64,000 bases of DNA from contig JAVXUO010002564.1 in assembly GCA_033065855.1 (NCBI GenBank), positions 1-64,000 on the forward strand, in the 5' to 3' direction. Made by a program: the position numbers and the translations under genes. The stretch comes from Escallonia rubra. Lineage: Eukaryota; Streptophyta; Magnoliopsida; Escalloniales; Escalloniaceae. The notes under the pieces were generated by a model. That model saw nothing but the letters and a program-made list of their open reading frames with translations. It had not been told where the DNA came from and ran no database searches. Each line of letters begins with the position of its first letter. Position 1 is the first letter of the stretch. Shown piece by piece: positions 12,701 to 23,719 of this stretch.

Positions 12701-15700
12701 TCTCAGTTGCAGGTACTATTTCTGGTTTTGTATCAATGTACTTTGCAAATCAGCCCTGAATTTGCAATATTTATGCTGCCATCTTTTTCAACAAGCACAA
12801 ACATCAAACTTGTCATGGCAAACTATCATGTGGTACCACCATTTTTTATTCACAGTAAAATCAGTAGAATCAGCCATCTTTATCTGTTTGTAAACTGTTA
12901 CTATATTTAATCTTAGAGATTCAATCAAAGCTCCACCCTGAGAGGCTTTTGTAGTCGATCATTGTGCACTGAAGCATCCATCTATGTTAGGTATTAACCT
13001 GCTCTAGCTGTAGAAAGGAGATTGAGGAAATGAATTGTCTGCCACGCATTGTTTAATATTGAACCGGTACAGATTGATACTTGATTCAAGCCCATGCCTT
13101 TTGTAATGGGAAACAGAAATCTTATGATTTTGCTTCCTAAAACTCTAGTTGTGGATCTTTGGCATCAGAGAATTGGAATTGACATTACATTCTTCTTCAA
13201 CTTCTTAGAAATTTCATGCTTTTCTTAGCAGCTCCTCTCTACTCATTACAGAGCCTGCAAATCTTCATGATCAATGAAATGCGTTGCTTGCATCGGTTGT
13301 TTTCCACCCTTCTATATGGCTTTCCTTCTCCTGCCATGCTCGCAGTTTCTAGATGGTTCTTCTTATGCAGTCCCACTAGCAGGGCCTTTCTCTTCTACGA
13401 AGCAATTGCTAACCTTCCTTGTTTATGGAAGTTAGAATTTTGAAGTAGCGTCTCAGTGGCAGCACAATAACATCAAGCTGCACAGAAAGCTGCACTGAGT
13501 TTTTGAATATTGTTTTGGCATTGCATCTTCCTTTTTTGACCAACTCCAAATGTGGGCATTGTGAGCGTCCCCCCGCCTCCCCTCCCACGCACCCCCCCCC
13601 CAAAACCCAGCCCCTCCAACATTCGCAACATGGCAGTAGTGACACACTGACAGCAAATTATATCAAGCTGCACAGAAAGCTGCACTGAGTTTTTGAATAC
13701 ATTTTTAGGCATTGCAATTTCTTTTGTTGACAAACTCCAGGTGTGAGCATTGTGAATTTGAGGCCCCCCTTCCCCCTCTCTTGTGGTGGGTGGGGGGCGT
13801 GGTGGGGATAGGGTAAACGTTGTTACATAACTAGTAGGGCTTGGCCATCGCCTATGGATAGCTTAGTCCGTGCACTGTTGGACCATTCGAACAATCATAT
13901 TCTTATAGTGGAATCAAATGTAGTTATGCAAAAGTAGGATCATGTAATGTGTAATGGGTGTGCTGTCGCTTCCACTCATTTAAGTGTAGGGCATGGCATG
14001 GGTGGTGGAAACAAAGTGGATGTAACCAGAACGAAAAATTTTCTTCTGATGATTTCTCTTTTATCTATTTCCTTCCTTAAAAGTTCAATAAGTCCTTTCA
14101 CTTTGCAGGCAAACAAATCCTACATGGCCTTAAAGGTGTTTAACGAGATGAGAAGCCAAAAATGCAAACCTAACATCTGCACTTACACTGCTTTAGTTAA
14201 TGCATTTGCAAGGGATGGACTTTGTGAAAAAGCTGAAGAGGTATTTGAGCAGCTACAGGAAGCCGGGTATGAACCTGATGTGTATGCATATAATGCACTT
14301 ATGGAAGCTTACAGGTAATTATCTAAAACAGCTTATCTTGCATACGTGGATAAATGAAGCCAGTTTTTTTTTTGTTTTTTTTTAGGTTCATTTTTTTTGT
14401 GTTTTGATAGACTGCCCCACAATTTTAGAATAAACCCTGAGCTAGAAAAGTAAACTATGATAATTAAGTTTGTATGTTAGATTGGTTCTTGAAGTCTATC
14501 AGTGACATAGCCTTGTAAAAATTCATCTATACTGGTGGATTGCTAAATTCTAGTCAAAATTCCTGATTCTATATTTTGGTGCATCGGTTAGTTGAACTTT
14601 TCAATTTTGGATAGTCAATAGTAAGAAGTGATTATTTTGACAAAAAACTGTGTAAGACACTAAGCGGAACATGGAACCTGATTCACCATTTAATTCCTGA
14701 GTGATGCCAAAATTCTTCAAAAATTGTGTTCTTTCTCTTGCACGGAGTGATGCTCCAAGTTCTAGCCAACGAGGCCCAAAGCAAGTTCAGGTTGGCAACT
14801 AGCTAGTACTGTTTACTGCTGCAGGCGGTGAATACACACCGTGTTTTTGCTGCTGTTGCAAAAATTACAGCAGCCAGGGTGCTGTTGGTTGCCTAAAGTC
14901 CACATCTGTTGCCTTGATGTTGGTTTTGACATCTAATACTTGGGGACGACGGCTGCATTTGAGACATCTGGTCCCTGATTCGCCTTGGATCATTCTGCCA
15001 TTGAAGTCTATTAGAATCCTAAGTACTAGAAACGATTTGGTTTTTCTTGCATGTCTCCTCAGTTTTGTTCTCAAGATTCGTAAAAACAATAACTGAAGAT
15101 ATGGATTGCTCAGTGCTTGAAGAACACTACTCTCTAGGTGCTTTTGAAAACCCAACAAGTTTGGACCTCCAACCAAGTAGGTCATTAGTATCATGTGAGA
15201 GGTTAGAAGATATTTGGATCGTGGAGAACCTTCTGAAGCTTAAATGCTTAAGACCTTGATTTCGCACTCTATCGAAGTAGGTAATCGAGAATAAGTTATA
15301 AAAGAACACTCACTGCCCTTTTTCACTAATACAGGACGTGTGCAGGAGGGCTGGAGGGATAGACGGAATAGAGTTAACACCATAACTCGGCAAAAATGGT
15401 TGCATGCAGACTCAGTCGCGCTTTCTGCTACCTCGATAAAGTTAATGCTCTTGATATCAAGTACTAACGAGCCCAAGTTTGTTTGATTAAATTATCTGAC
15501 AGTCGTGCAGGCTTTCCTTATGGTGCTGCGGAAATCTTTTCACTCATGCAGCACATGGGATGTGAACCAGACCGAGCGTCATTTAATATCATGGTTGATG
15601 CATATGGAAGATCTGGTCTTCATGAGGGTAACTGTTGACACTGCATAACCTATTATACTATATTTGTTTCCCACATTGCACGTGAATCATTTATCTTCAG

Positions 15701-16586
15701 AAAAACAAGAACACAAAGGAATAAGAACATTCGAGGATCCTGTTATCTTTTTGGACATTTCCTTTATCAGGTTTTCATATTGCATTTGACTCATGTACTT
15801 TCTTAATAGCCACGGATATTGGTTAACCATTTAAGGAGGCTCAGGTGAGACGTAGTTCCTAATACACTGCAAATTGGCAGTAAGACTAGATTCTAGTGGC
15901 AACAATATACAATCTGCTTAGTATTCTTATATTTCTAAACGTTTGTGCTCTGTTATACTACGAAAGTGCATTCTAAGTCGTTTGTTTTGTATTTTTATTT
16001 AGATGCACAAGATGTGTTTGTGGAGATGAAGCGGCTTGGAATTGCACCAACAATGAAATCTCACATGCTGCTTTTATCTGCCTACTCGAGGGTAGGCAAT
16101 GTGCCAAAATGTGAAGAAATTTTGAATCAGATGCACAAATCTGGACTTGAACCAGATACTTATGTTCTCAATAGTATGCTGAACCTGTACGGGCGTGTAG
16201 GACTCTTCGGAAAGATGGAAGAAGTTTTAGCTGCCATGGACAATGGACCATATTTAGCCGATATTAGCACATACAACATCTTGATCAATACATATGGACG
16301 CGCTGGATTTGTTGAGAAAATGGAGGAGCTGTTCCAGTTGCTTCCCGCCAAGAACTTGAAACCAGACGTCGTGACCTGGACTTCTCGTCTAGGAGCCTAC
16401 TCTAGGAAGAAGCAGTACCAAAGATGCTTAGAAATTTTCGAAGAAATGATTAATGATGGTTGTTACCCTGATGGAGGAACCGCGAAAGTACTTCTTTCAG
16501 CTTGTTCAAGTAAAGAGCAGATTGAGCAAGTAACTTCTGTCATTAGAACAATGCACAAGGACATGAGCGCTGCATTGCCAGTCTGA
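6747..16586 (+). CDS. P-class pentatricopeptide repeat protein, AT2G35130-like (N-terminal exon missing)
   Basis: PPR proteins bind organellar RNA one base per repeat and act in its processing or stability; the target of this one is unknown. Seven exons join in frame: 6747-6931, 6999-7231, 8415-8664, 11930-12075, 14109-14314, 15503-15627 and 16003-16586 (stop TGA 16584-16586). All introns are GT-AG, from 67 bp (6932-6998) to 3,265 bp. Together they encode 575 residues. The first part is a basic block (SFNPKKVSRKKGGSLRGQGW) and a conserved PPTHTTWDDMISVAVQLRLN segment. About twelve 35-residue PPR motifs follow, for example ICTYTALVNAFARDGLCEKA and ISTYNILINTYGRAGFVEKM. No E, DYW or SMR domain follows, so it is P-class. 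Order and wording match Arabidopsis AT2G35130 as I remember it. The first exon has no ATG and opens at an acceptor, so roughly 20-40 N-terminal residues, probably the targeting peptide, lie upstream and were not found. Confidence 0.88.
8665..11929 (+). other. Large third intron of the PPR gene, rich in repeats
   Basis: This 3.27-kb intron separates two exons whose coding sequence joins exactly (phase 1, giving a Ser codon). It holds two related blocks at about 9600-9790 and 10740-10920, sharing wording such as CTTTTATAGGACAACT. It also holds an inverted pair at about 9797-9816 and 10966-10985. Open frames at about 9805-10251 on either strand resemble no domain I know. The content is most likely old LTR-element or foldback-element debris. 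Confidence 0.5.
13450..13740 (+). repeat. Tandem duplication of about 190 bp in a PPR intron
   Basis: Two diverged copies follow each other. Each contains ATCAAGCTGCACAGAAAGCT and continues into TGCACTGAGTTTTTGAATA (near 13473 and 13664), then a GGCATTGCA block, and ends in a C-rich tract. The repeat lies in the intron between the exons ending at 12075 and starting at 14109 and is not coding. Confidence 0.75.
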
Positions 16587-17565
16587 TGAAGGCCTTCCAG
16601 CGTGGTGTACACCCGCCATCTTCATGTTGCCTGCAGAATTCCAGATAAACTGAGAGAGTCCACTGGAATACATACACCACTAGAATCGTGTAGCGCCTCC
16701 CCAGGAATTTGTGCATGTATAAAGTTTCGTTGGATGGTAGTTTCAAACCCTCTTCCAACTCGTAATTGAGCTTAAGAATTATTAGCACTGCTCACAGCAA
16801 AGGGCTTAAACATTCATACTCAAGTACTGGGACTTCGGATACAAGGCTTGACATGATTTGCTACAAGGGACGGGGATTACTTTGGGATTGGCCAAAAGGC
16901 CTTTTGGTTGGTGTCCCGTTCCACTTCACCACACGTTCCCCTGTTAACAAACATCCCAACCCAGCTAGCTCGCTATGGATATCCATTAGCCTTGCCTCAC
17001 CAACAGAATGAAGGGTTTAAATCCCAAGTTCTCCAGATTGTCTGTAATGATGTGAATGATTACTCTACAGAAATTCCTGATTGCTTGCTTTGTGGATGTA
17101 AAAAATTTAAAAGAAATTGTAGCTTGAAGCTTATGTTGCCAAACTCTTTTTTATTATTACTACGAAGAAGTGCCAGTGCATTGAAGATATTTAGTGGCGA
17201 AGTACACTTGCCAGGAAAGCTTTTATAGTCTATGAATAACCTCTAGCGACGATACCCATCTGGCTCCTTGAAAGTATTCTGTAATCACAACTTTTCTCCT
17301 ATAGCAGAATATGTTTATTCTTGTAGTGGGAGTTGTTTCACGCTAGAGGTGAGATACTTTGTGAATAGTTTTATAAGACCTTATAGTACTAACTAATGTC
17401 AGCGTTTTGGTAAAAAAAAGTTCAATAGGATTGTGAATCTAAGGTCGTTACAAATGGTATTATCCAATTACAGCTAGAGATGAATATACCAGTTATATCC
17501 CACATGGGATGTGAAAGACCTTGCCAGTGGTCGCATTAAACCTAGCCTACGATACTAAGAGTACC
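16587..17565 (+). other. PPR 3' UTR and downstream spacer
   Basis: Sequence after the PPR stop codon. No further exon is recognisable. It probably holds the 3' UTR; the polyadenylation site is not resolved. Confidence 0.4.
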
Positions 17566-17576
17566 AACTTGACTTA

Positions 17577-18309
17577 AACCAATTGCCCTGTAGACCTCTC
17601 TCTCTTCCCCAACCGAATTGCCCACCAAATAAAAGTCATAACCTCAACCCTAGTTTTGAGCCGATCATTGTTCATAGATGCCCTATGCCTTGTTCTTGTT
17701 TAAATCCCTCTTCTCTTACCATGGTTATCCATTCTTGTTTTGATAGTAAACGACTTTGGATAGGCATTGGTTTATCTTGTTATGTAAATAGCGAGGGGTG
17801 TGGTTCGACGGTTTTTTCATCTTTGTTTTAGGCCAATTATACTGCTTTACCCATTGGTTTGCATACTGCATCTTTATGGGCCATTAAACAAAATTTTCTA
17901 CATATCAAGGTTCTAACTGAATCTTGTTTTCTCCGTAATCAGATGACAGGTTCTGAAGATATTCTAGACACGATGGCACCCATTATCTATGATTTTTGCT
18001 ATAGTGTAACAGAATATCATCACTTTAGTATTGGCATGACGGATCCTCACCTTTTGAAGGAAGCACGAGTTTCAGTATCTTTTGCGTGTCAGGCCCGCAT
18101 AGATATCTACCAAGGTTGATGACAAAGTGAAGATATAGGCCTGGTTTGTAGTGATGTTTATTCATCGACTTTTGCAGGGTGCCTTTAGGTTTTGGCAATT
18201 ATAGTCATCCTAGTTTTACTTGAACTCTCTGGTATCTTATTTGTAATGGCCCTAAGGCTGAATGCTTATTTCATTTCAATGTTATTCTCTTATTAACCAA
18301 AAAAGAAAA
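17577..18309 (+). mobile_element. 5'-truncated LINE insertion (RNase H end) with 11-bp TSD
   Basis: The insertion is flanked by the direct repeat AACTTGACTTA at 17566-17576 and 18310-18320. Inside is the C-terminal part of a plant LINE ORF2, an RNase H-like domain with one stop near 17830: LWIGIGLSCYVNSEGCGS, then LHIKVLTES and ILDTMAPIIYDFCY. The end of the protein lines up closely with the LINE at 48343-57667, so the two belong to related families. The 3' end reads TTATTAACC followed by an A-rich tail. Truncation at the 5' end, a poly(A) tail and a target-site duplication are the marks of target-primed reverse transcription. It landed downstream of the PPR gene in the same orientation. Confidence 0.85.
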
Positions 18310-18320
18310 AACTTGACTTA

Positions 18321-19500
18321 GCCTTTTGTCTTTGTTAAAATGTTTGTTAAAATGTTCAAGATCGATTATGAATGTTAACTTTAAACGTGTGGTTTTCCTG
18401 AAGCTGGTATACATGGCGTGTTTTTATAATCATATATCTATTTGTTTTTCTCCGCTAAATTATTCAAAATTAAGAACTATACATGTTACAATTTTGTCAA
18501 TATTTGAAAATTGGGTAAACACCGCATCATCTTGATTCATTTAAAGTCAATAGATTAAATTGAGCGAACGAAAGCTTTGTGAGCAGATTCTTGATGGTTA
18601 AATCATTAATAAGATTGACTATAGAATTCTTTTTCGTCGCCGAAAAGGTTGATATTTATGATGTTCTACCTCGTACCAATGTATGCATGCAATACTAGTA
18701 AATAGAAGCATAAATCTCAATTATGTTTTCTCGAATAAACACTACAAGGCAAAAAGAAGAGAAAAACGCCTCAAAGAAATTGGATCAGCAATTCCCATTT
18801 TGATGGAGCCTAATATCTGAGTTAGATTTAGGACCGTACAAAGTTACAAACATCAAATTGAACTTAAATAACAACCATTCATTAAATAAATATCGTTCGG
18901 GTCATGCAAGTGTAAAAATAATGAGAGAAGTCACACACCCACATCTACTTAATCTATTATACGAATTTGCAATAAGTCAAATAAAAAAATCCAATAGAAT
19001 CAGAAAATATCATTATGTTATATTTGTTCCGGGGGGAAAATACGCAATCTAAATCACTATTATAGAACTTCCTCTCTCAAAAGGATATCTAAATCCACAA
19101 TTTTTCATACATTTTGACGCCGTACTTTGCGGCTGAAAGGATGGTATTGTTGCTAATGTATTTTGTAGCGACTTGACATGTGAAACCAGTAAAACCCTAG
19201 AAAGCCTTAAATAATTTTGGATCAACACCCATGGATTGATGGACCACAGATTGATGGAGGTCGTTGGAAGTGTTACAAGAAAATGCAAGAGCAACTCTAG
19301 GTATAAAGTAGAGATTAGATTGGCTGAGGCACGGACTATGTAGCTTCTTAAGCCGATTTGTTCCCTTCGCATTATCACTGGTGCAGCATAGAAATGATGT
19401 ATTACATCCTGGATACAACAACTCAGCTCTAATGGTTACTTGACAGGACAGACAATTGAAGCAGAGCTTCACCCAATACCACACGAAAATGCCCACATGT
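18321..19500. other. AT-rich intergenic DNA
   Basis: No gene, RNA or element with clear ends was recognised in this stretch. Confidence 0.4.
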
Positions 19501-20368
19501 CTAAATAAGTGTGTAAAAAATCAATTATTGAAAGTCCAATTAAACTTGTATCTCCCCCACTTGTCCTTCCTATCTTGCTTGTGCGAGGCTAAAGAGTGTT
19601 TTCTTATGTACTCTTTACAGTTTCTTTAAAGGCCAAAGTAGGATAATTGTTTTTGAAAAGTTTAAATAGAAATACTCATTATTTCACTACAAGCAATGTG
19701 AGATTAAAATATCTAATGGTTTTTCTTTAAAACTTTAATGTTTTATCAAAACCGTTCTTTAAAAAAGGAAAATTTTCACTAATAATCCAACAATCCCCAC
19801 TTATTCTAATTACGAATTCAACGACTTAGATTGTGGGCAAAATGTTAGAATCTCATGCATTGTGAAGATCGCTCTACCTTAAAACCTTTACTTAGTATTC
19901 CAGTTTTTCCGTATTGGAGAAACGCTGGACTCAGTCTTGAAACGATGGCTACTTGAGGATACATAGAAGCACATCATATCATGAGACTCAAATTATCCTA
20001 TAAACCAGCACGTTATGCCAATGTACTTTACCCTGACTTTTATAAGTGCTCTAAAGAATTAATCCAATTCATAGAAAGTGACTCCACTTTCACACTCATA
20101 TAGTTGCATTTATCAAGGATGCTCTAGTAACTCATTAAGGGATTACAAATAATCTCGACCTCCAATATCATTACGAGAAACATGTACTTACACCATAAGG
20201 AAGGACATTAAGTCGTAAGACAAGAATAGTACTCGCATTAAAGCCAGCCACTAATTAGTCCCCTTACCTAGTTCTTGGGATCTTCAGTTCCTAGGAGGTT
20301 ATATCTTTATAGATGATTTGTATAATTCTGGGCTTAACTGTCATCCTCCTCGATGTATTTCAGATCTT
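19500..20368 (-). mobile_element. Possible copia 3' internal and LTR sequence
   Basis: This stretch directly follows (on the - strand) the copia RNase H fragment at 20369-21010, so by position it should be the 3' internal region and perhaps an LTR. I could not define TG...CA ends, a polypurine tract or a second LTR, so the call rests on position alone. Confidence 0.35.
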
Positions 20369-21010
20369 TTATCTAGCTGGAGCTTTTGTCAATTGATCGG
20401 TAAGACTATCACCTAGTCCCACGTAATTAATATTTATCGCACCTTTGCTAAGGTAAGATCTTGATTTTCCATTATAATATATGCTTTGCACTTTGGCATT
20501 TGTTGCGGTGCTATAACAATGGATCAAGACAGGTGGCACTGGCTTTTCCCACGTAGACATCTCAAGTAATAAACCATGCAGCCAACCTCCTTCTTCACTT
20601 TCCAAAGCCAAGGAAATAATTTCAGCTTCCATGGTGGATTTGGCAATAATTTGTTGCTTCTTAGATCTCCAACATATAGCTCCACCACCTAATGTGGACA
20701 CATACCATGTTCTTGACATGGTATCTCCATGAAAATTCCAATCTCCATCACTAAAACCTTGAAGAATAGCTAGTTGCGTTATCATATCGTAGTTAATAGT
20801 TCTTTTAAGATAACTCATAATACGATATATGGCGTTCCATTATTTAAGATTAGGCTTACTTGTAAATATACTAAAAACACCAGCAACATCAGGCCTTTTG
20901 CAATCTATGGCATATCTAAGACAACCAATTATACTTGAATATTCATTTGGATCCACAATATCAACATCAAGCTCATATCCACCAGGGATTCTGTGTAAAT
21001 AGTCTATGTG
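20369..21010 (-). pseudogene. Ty1/copia polyprotein fragment (end of RT and RNase H)
   Basis: On the - strand the translation gives the end of a copia reverse transcriptase region (SSIIGCLRYAIDCKRPDVAG) and then the RNase H domain. The latter has GFSDGDWNF, STLGGGAICWRSKKQ, IAKSTMEAEIISLALESEE, YNGKSRSYLSKGA and a LTDQLTKAP end. These are the standard copia signatures SDADW, GGGAISWKSKKQ, STMEAE and ADxLTK. Position 20369-20818 is one open frame; upstream (20820-21010) there is a stop between the two parts. No gag, integrase or protease is visible, so this is a fragment. It is annotated as a dead plant retrotransposon copy. Confidence 0.85.
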
Positions 21011-21234
21011 CTTCGGCACTAGGGGCTCTTCATCGACACCTCTACGGACTACGAACCCGGGTCACTCTGAGATAGCAGCAGGTCTTAGGAGAGTATCGTG
21101 CCTAGTCTGCCTTGTAGTTGAGCATCGCCCTTCCCCATCTTAGTTAGGTTCTCTATGTCTCTCGACGCCCATGTGGGACTCAACAGAGACTTTGGACTAG
21201 TGGCTAGGTTAAGGGTTTCTTTGGTCACCCTAGT

Positions 21235-21948
21235 GTTATCAAAGGCGCGCCTAGGCACAAGGCGCACTCCATGTGCCTAGCCTAAGGCTAGGGGCAGCCC
21301 TTTCGGAAAGACGCACGCCTTGCGCGCCTAGGCGTAAGGCACAAGGCACAAGGCGGTGGTGGAAGTGCCAAAAAAACCCAAAAATCCTCATTTTTTATGT
21401 TTGCACCATGTCATCATCTCAAATTCATTGTTTTTTATTCTTTATTTCATAACATCATAAATCAATATTTAAACCACAAAAAAAAAAACCTAGAACCCCA
21501 ATTCCTGATCAGTTGATTATCTTATTGTTGTTCATTATGCTAGCATCCCGTCCCCAACTGTTACTCTCTTTTAAGTAAATCTACTCTTCAGTTTACCTTG
21601 TAGACAAAGAAGATGAAATTTAGGAGGAATTTCTACCAGACTTGGAGCCTATGATTCCCTTTTGAGGAAAACATTCGTGCCTTAGCCTTCACTGATAATA
21701 AGGATGACGTTGTCATATTTACTTAGGATTAACTATTTCTCATTGGATTTTCTAATTTTCTAAATTTGAAAATTTGTTAATTATCATGTTCTGGAAATTT
21801 TTACGTGATTTTATTGGTTTAATGCACTAAAATCTATTTTATTTTTATTGTGCGCCTCACTTCAAAAAGACGTGCGCCTGCACCTTGTACCTTGCGCCTA
21901 GGCTCAAGGGACCGTTTGCGCCTTAGGTACACCTGCACTTTTAATAAC
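21235..21948. mobile_element. TIR element rich in GGCGC / AGGCGC words
   Basis: The left end starts GTTATCAAAGGCGCGCCTAG and the right end, read inverted, starts GTTATTAAAAGTGC, giving imperfect terminal inverted repeats. Both ends are crowded with CCTAGG, AAGGCGC and GCGCC words, while the middle is AT-rich and non-coding. I could not find a convincing target-site duplication, so the superfamily and exact ends are open. It is a non-autonomous DNA element by appearance. Confidence 0.5.
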
Positions 21949-21959
21949 TATGGGACACA

Positions 21960-23700
21960 CCGGTGTTGTGTGAGCCAGTCTTTTCAGACAGACAGAGTGA
22001 AGCGGTACGGATTAGGCTAGGTGAATACGTGATCCAACAGCTGTGGAAAACCAATATTTTTGGATCCATGAGTAAGGTATCACACTTAAGGAGTGCCACA
22101 TGTTGCTTGAAGACATCACATTCCCAACTCCTATAAATAATAAGGTTGAGAATTCATTTGCATAGAACGGGACCAATTCAAACATTTCACTTTCTCACTC
22201 CAAAACTCCAAATCTAGAGGATTCTAGAGAGAGAAACACAAATGACCCTGACCTTGGAACTTGACGCTGAACCTTGACTCTAGACGAAGTATTGAACTAA
22301 TGACTGTCATTGTGCATTCACACTGGCCTTCACCCTTGCAACACTGTCATTTCTACTGCTCTGCCTGGGAAGCCTCGGTTTCTGCCCTTACTTCGTCCTT
22401 ATTATGTTCCACACCAGCATACTTGGCCTCTTACTTGGATTGCATTCTTCGTGTCACCTCTGCGTATACTTTGAATGCACTTCCATGACATCAAAATTTG
22501 TGTTCAATAATTTCCCTAGATATTCTGGCATGGTTGAGGTGTGCACCTTGTATATAATATAATAAAAGTAATAATCATACAAATTCCATTTGGTGTAATG
22601 GTTCCACTTAGTATTGTTTTCTTACGATGTTGCTTAGCTTTCTTCAAAATACTAGAACAAGTAAATGCTTTTTTTGTTGATGTACTCAATGTGGTTTAGC
22701 ACTTATATACTTAGATTTTGATCTCCAAACAAGTTAATTGGGCGACGCAAACAGGCAAAAAACTGTCAAGACATACTAAGATGATACATGAAAATGATTG
22801 AAGGATATCATATAACACTCTTATAGATACTTAGAGTCTCGTACATGTTACGGTAATACTTTTGCATGCATTTGTCTGTTCTATAACCTGCTTCAACTGC
22901 CTACTAACAACAGCAAAAAATACAGTGAGAATGTTTTACTTCTTTAATGGTCTTACTTTCAGATTCTGCTCCAAAAAGTTATAATTTTTGTTCAATTATA
23001 CTAAAACTTATAAAATATAGTCCGAAATCTATGCGAATTATGCTCCAATAGTTGTTCAGTCTTTGCTCTCCGTACTTTGCCTCTTAATATATTCTCTCTT
23101 TGTGAACCATGGAAGAGGCATTTTTCTTACCTCTTTCAACATTGGGGGTCCTAAATTTGTTTCAAGATAATTAAGTTAGGCCAACCCTAATTTTTCTCCT
23201 CCTTCTCTCTAAAAATCTATTAAACTAACCTCCTTCCTCAATCTCTCTAATTTCTCTCATCTTTGACATACCATTCGAAGAAAGTCAATGATTTTTAGCG
23301 GTTGAACTAGTTAACATCCATGTTACCTTGTTAAGTCTATGAATGACCCATCCATCGGCCGAACTAGTTAACAATCGCCTTAGATAGTATTTGAGATGAC
23401 CAATTTAAGCAAAGTAATAGTAGCAGTACAGTTTTCACCACATATACTCCACTTTTTGTCGATAATTTTTCTCAGATTTTTTAATATTTTTAGCGACAGT
23501 TTCTTGGTTCTTAGTGACAAAAGCGAAATGTAAGTTTTGAAAAGTGAAGTGTAGTTAATTTCCAGATAAAAAATGTTGATTTATAAATTTAATGGCTTTG
23601 ATATTTTTCTACCTCAAAGAGAGAAAATATGCGCACATGATTTCGCTATGAAACAACAATCACCACTCTAGTACTAGCCAGATATGTCGTCCCAATCTTA
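21960..23700. other. Intergenic DNA without recognised features
   Basis: No exon or element could be recognised. A short open frame at 22261-22488 (+) resembles nothing I know. Confidence 0.35.
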
Positions 23701-23719
23701 GCCCCCACGGTTATATCTA

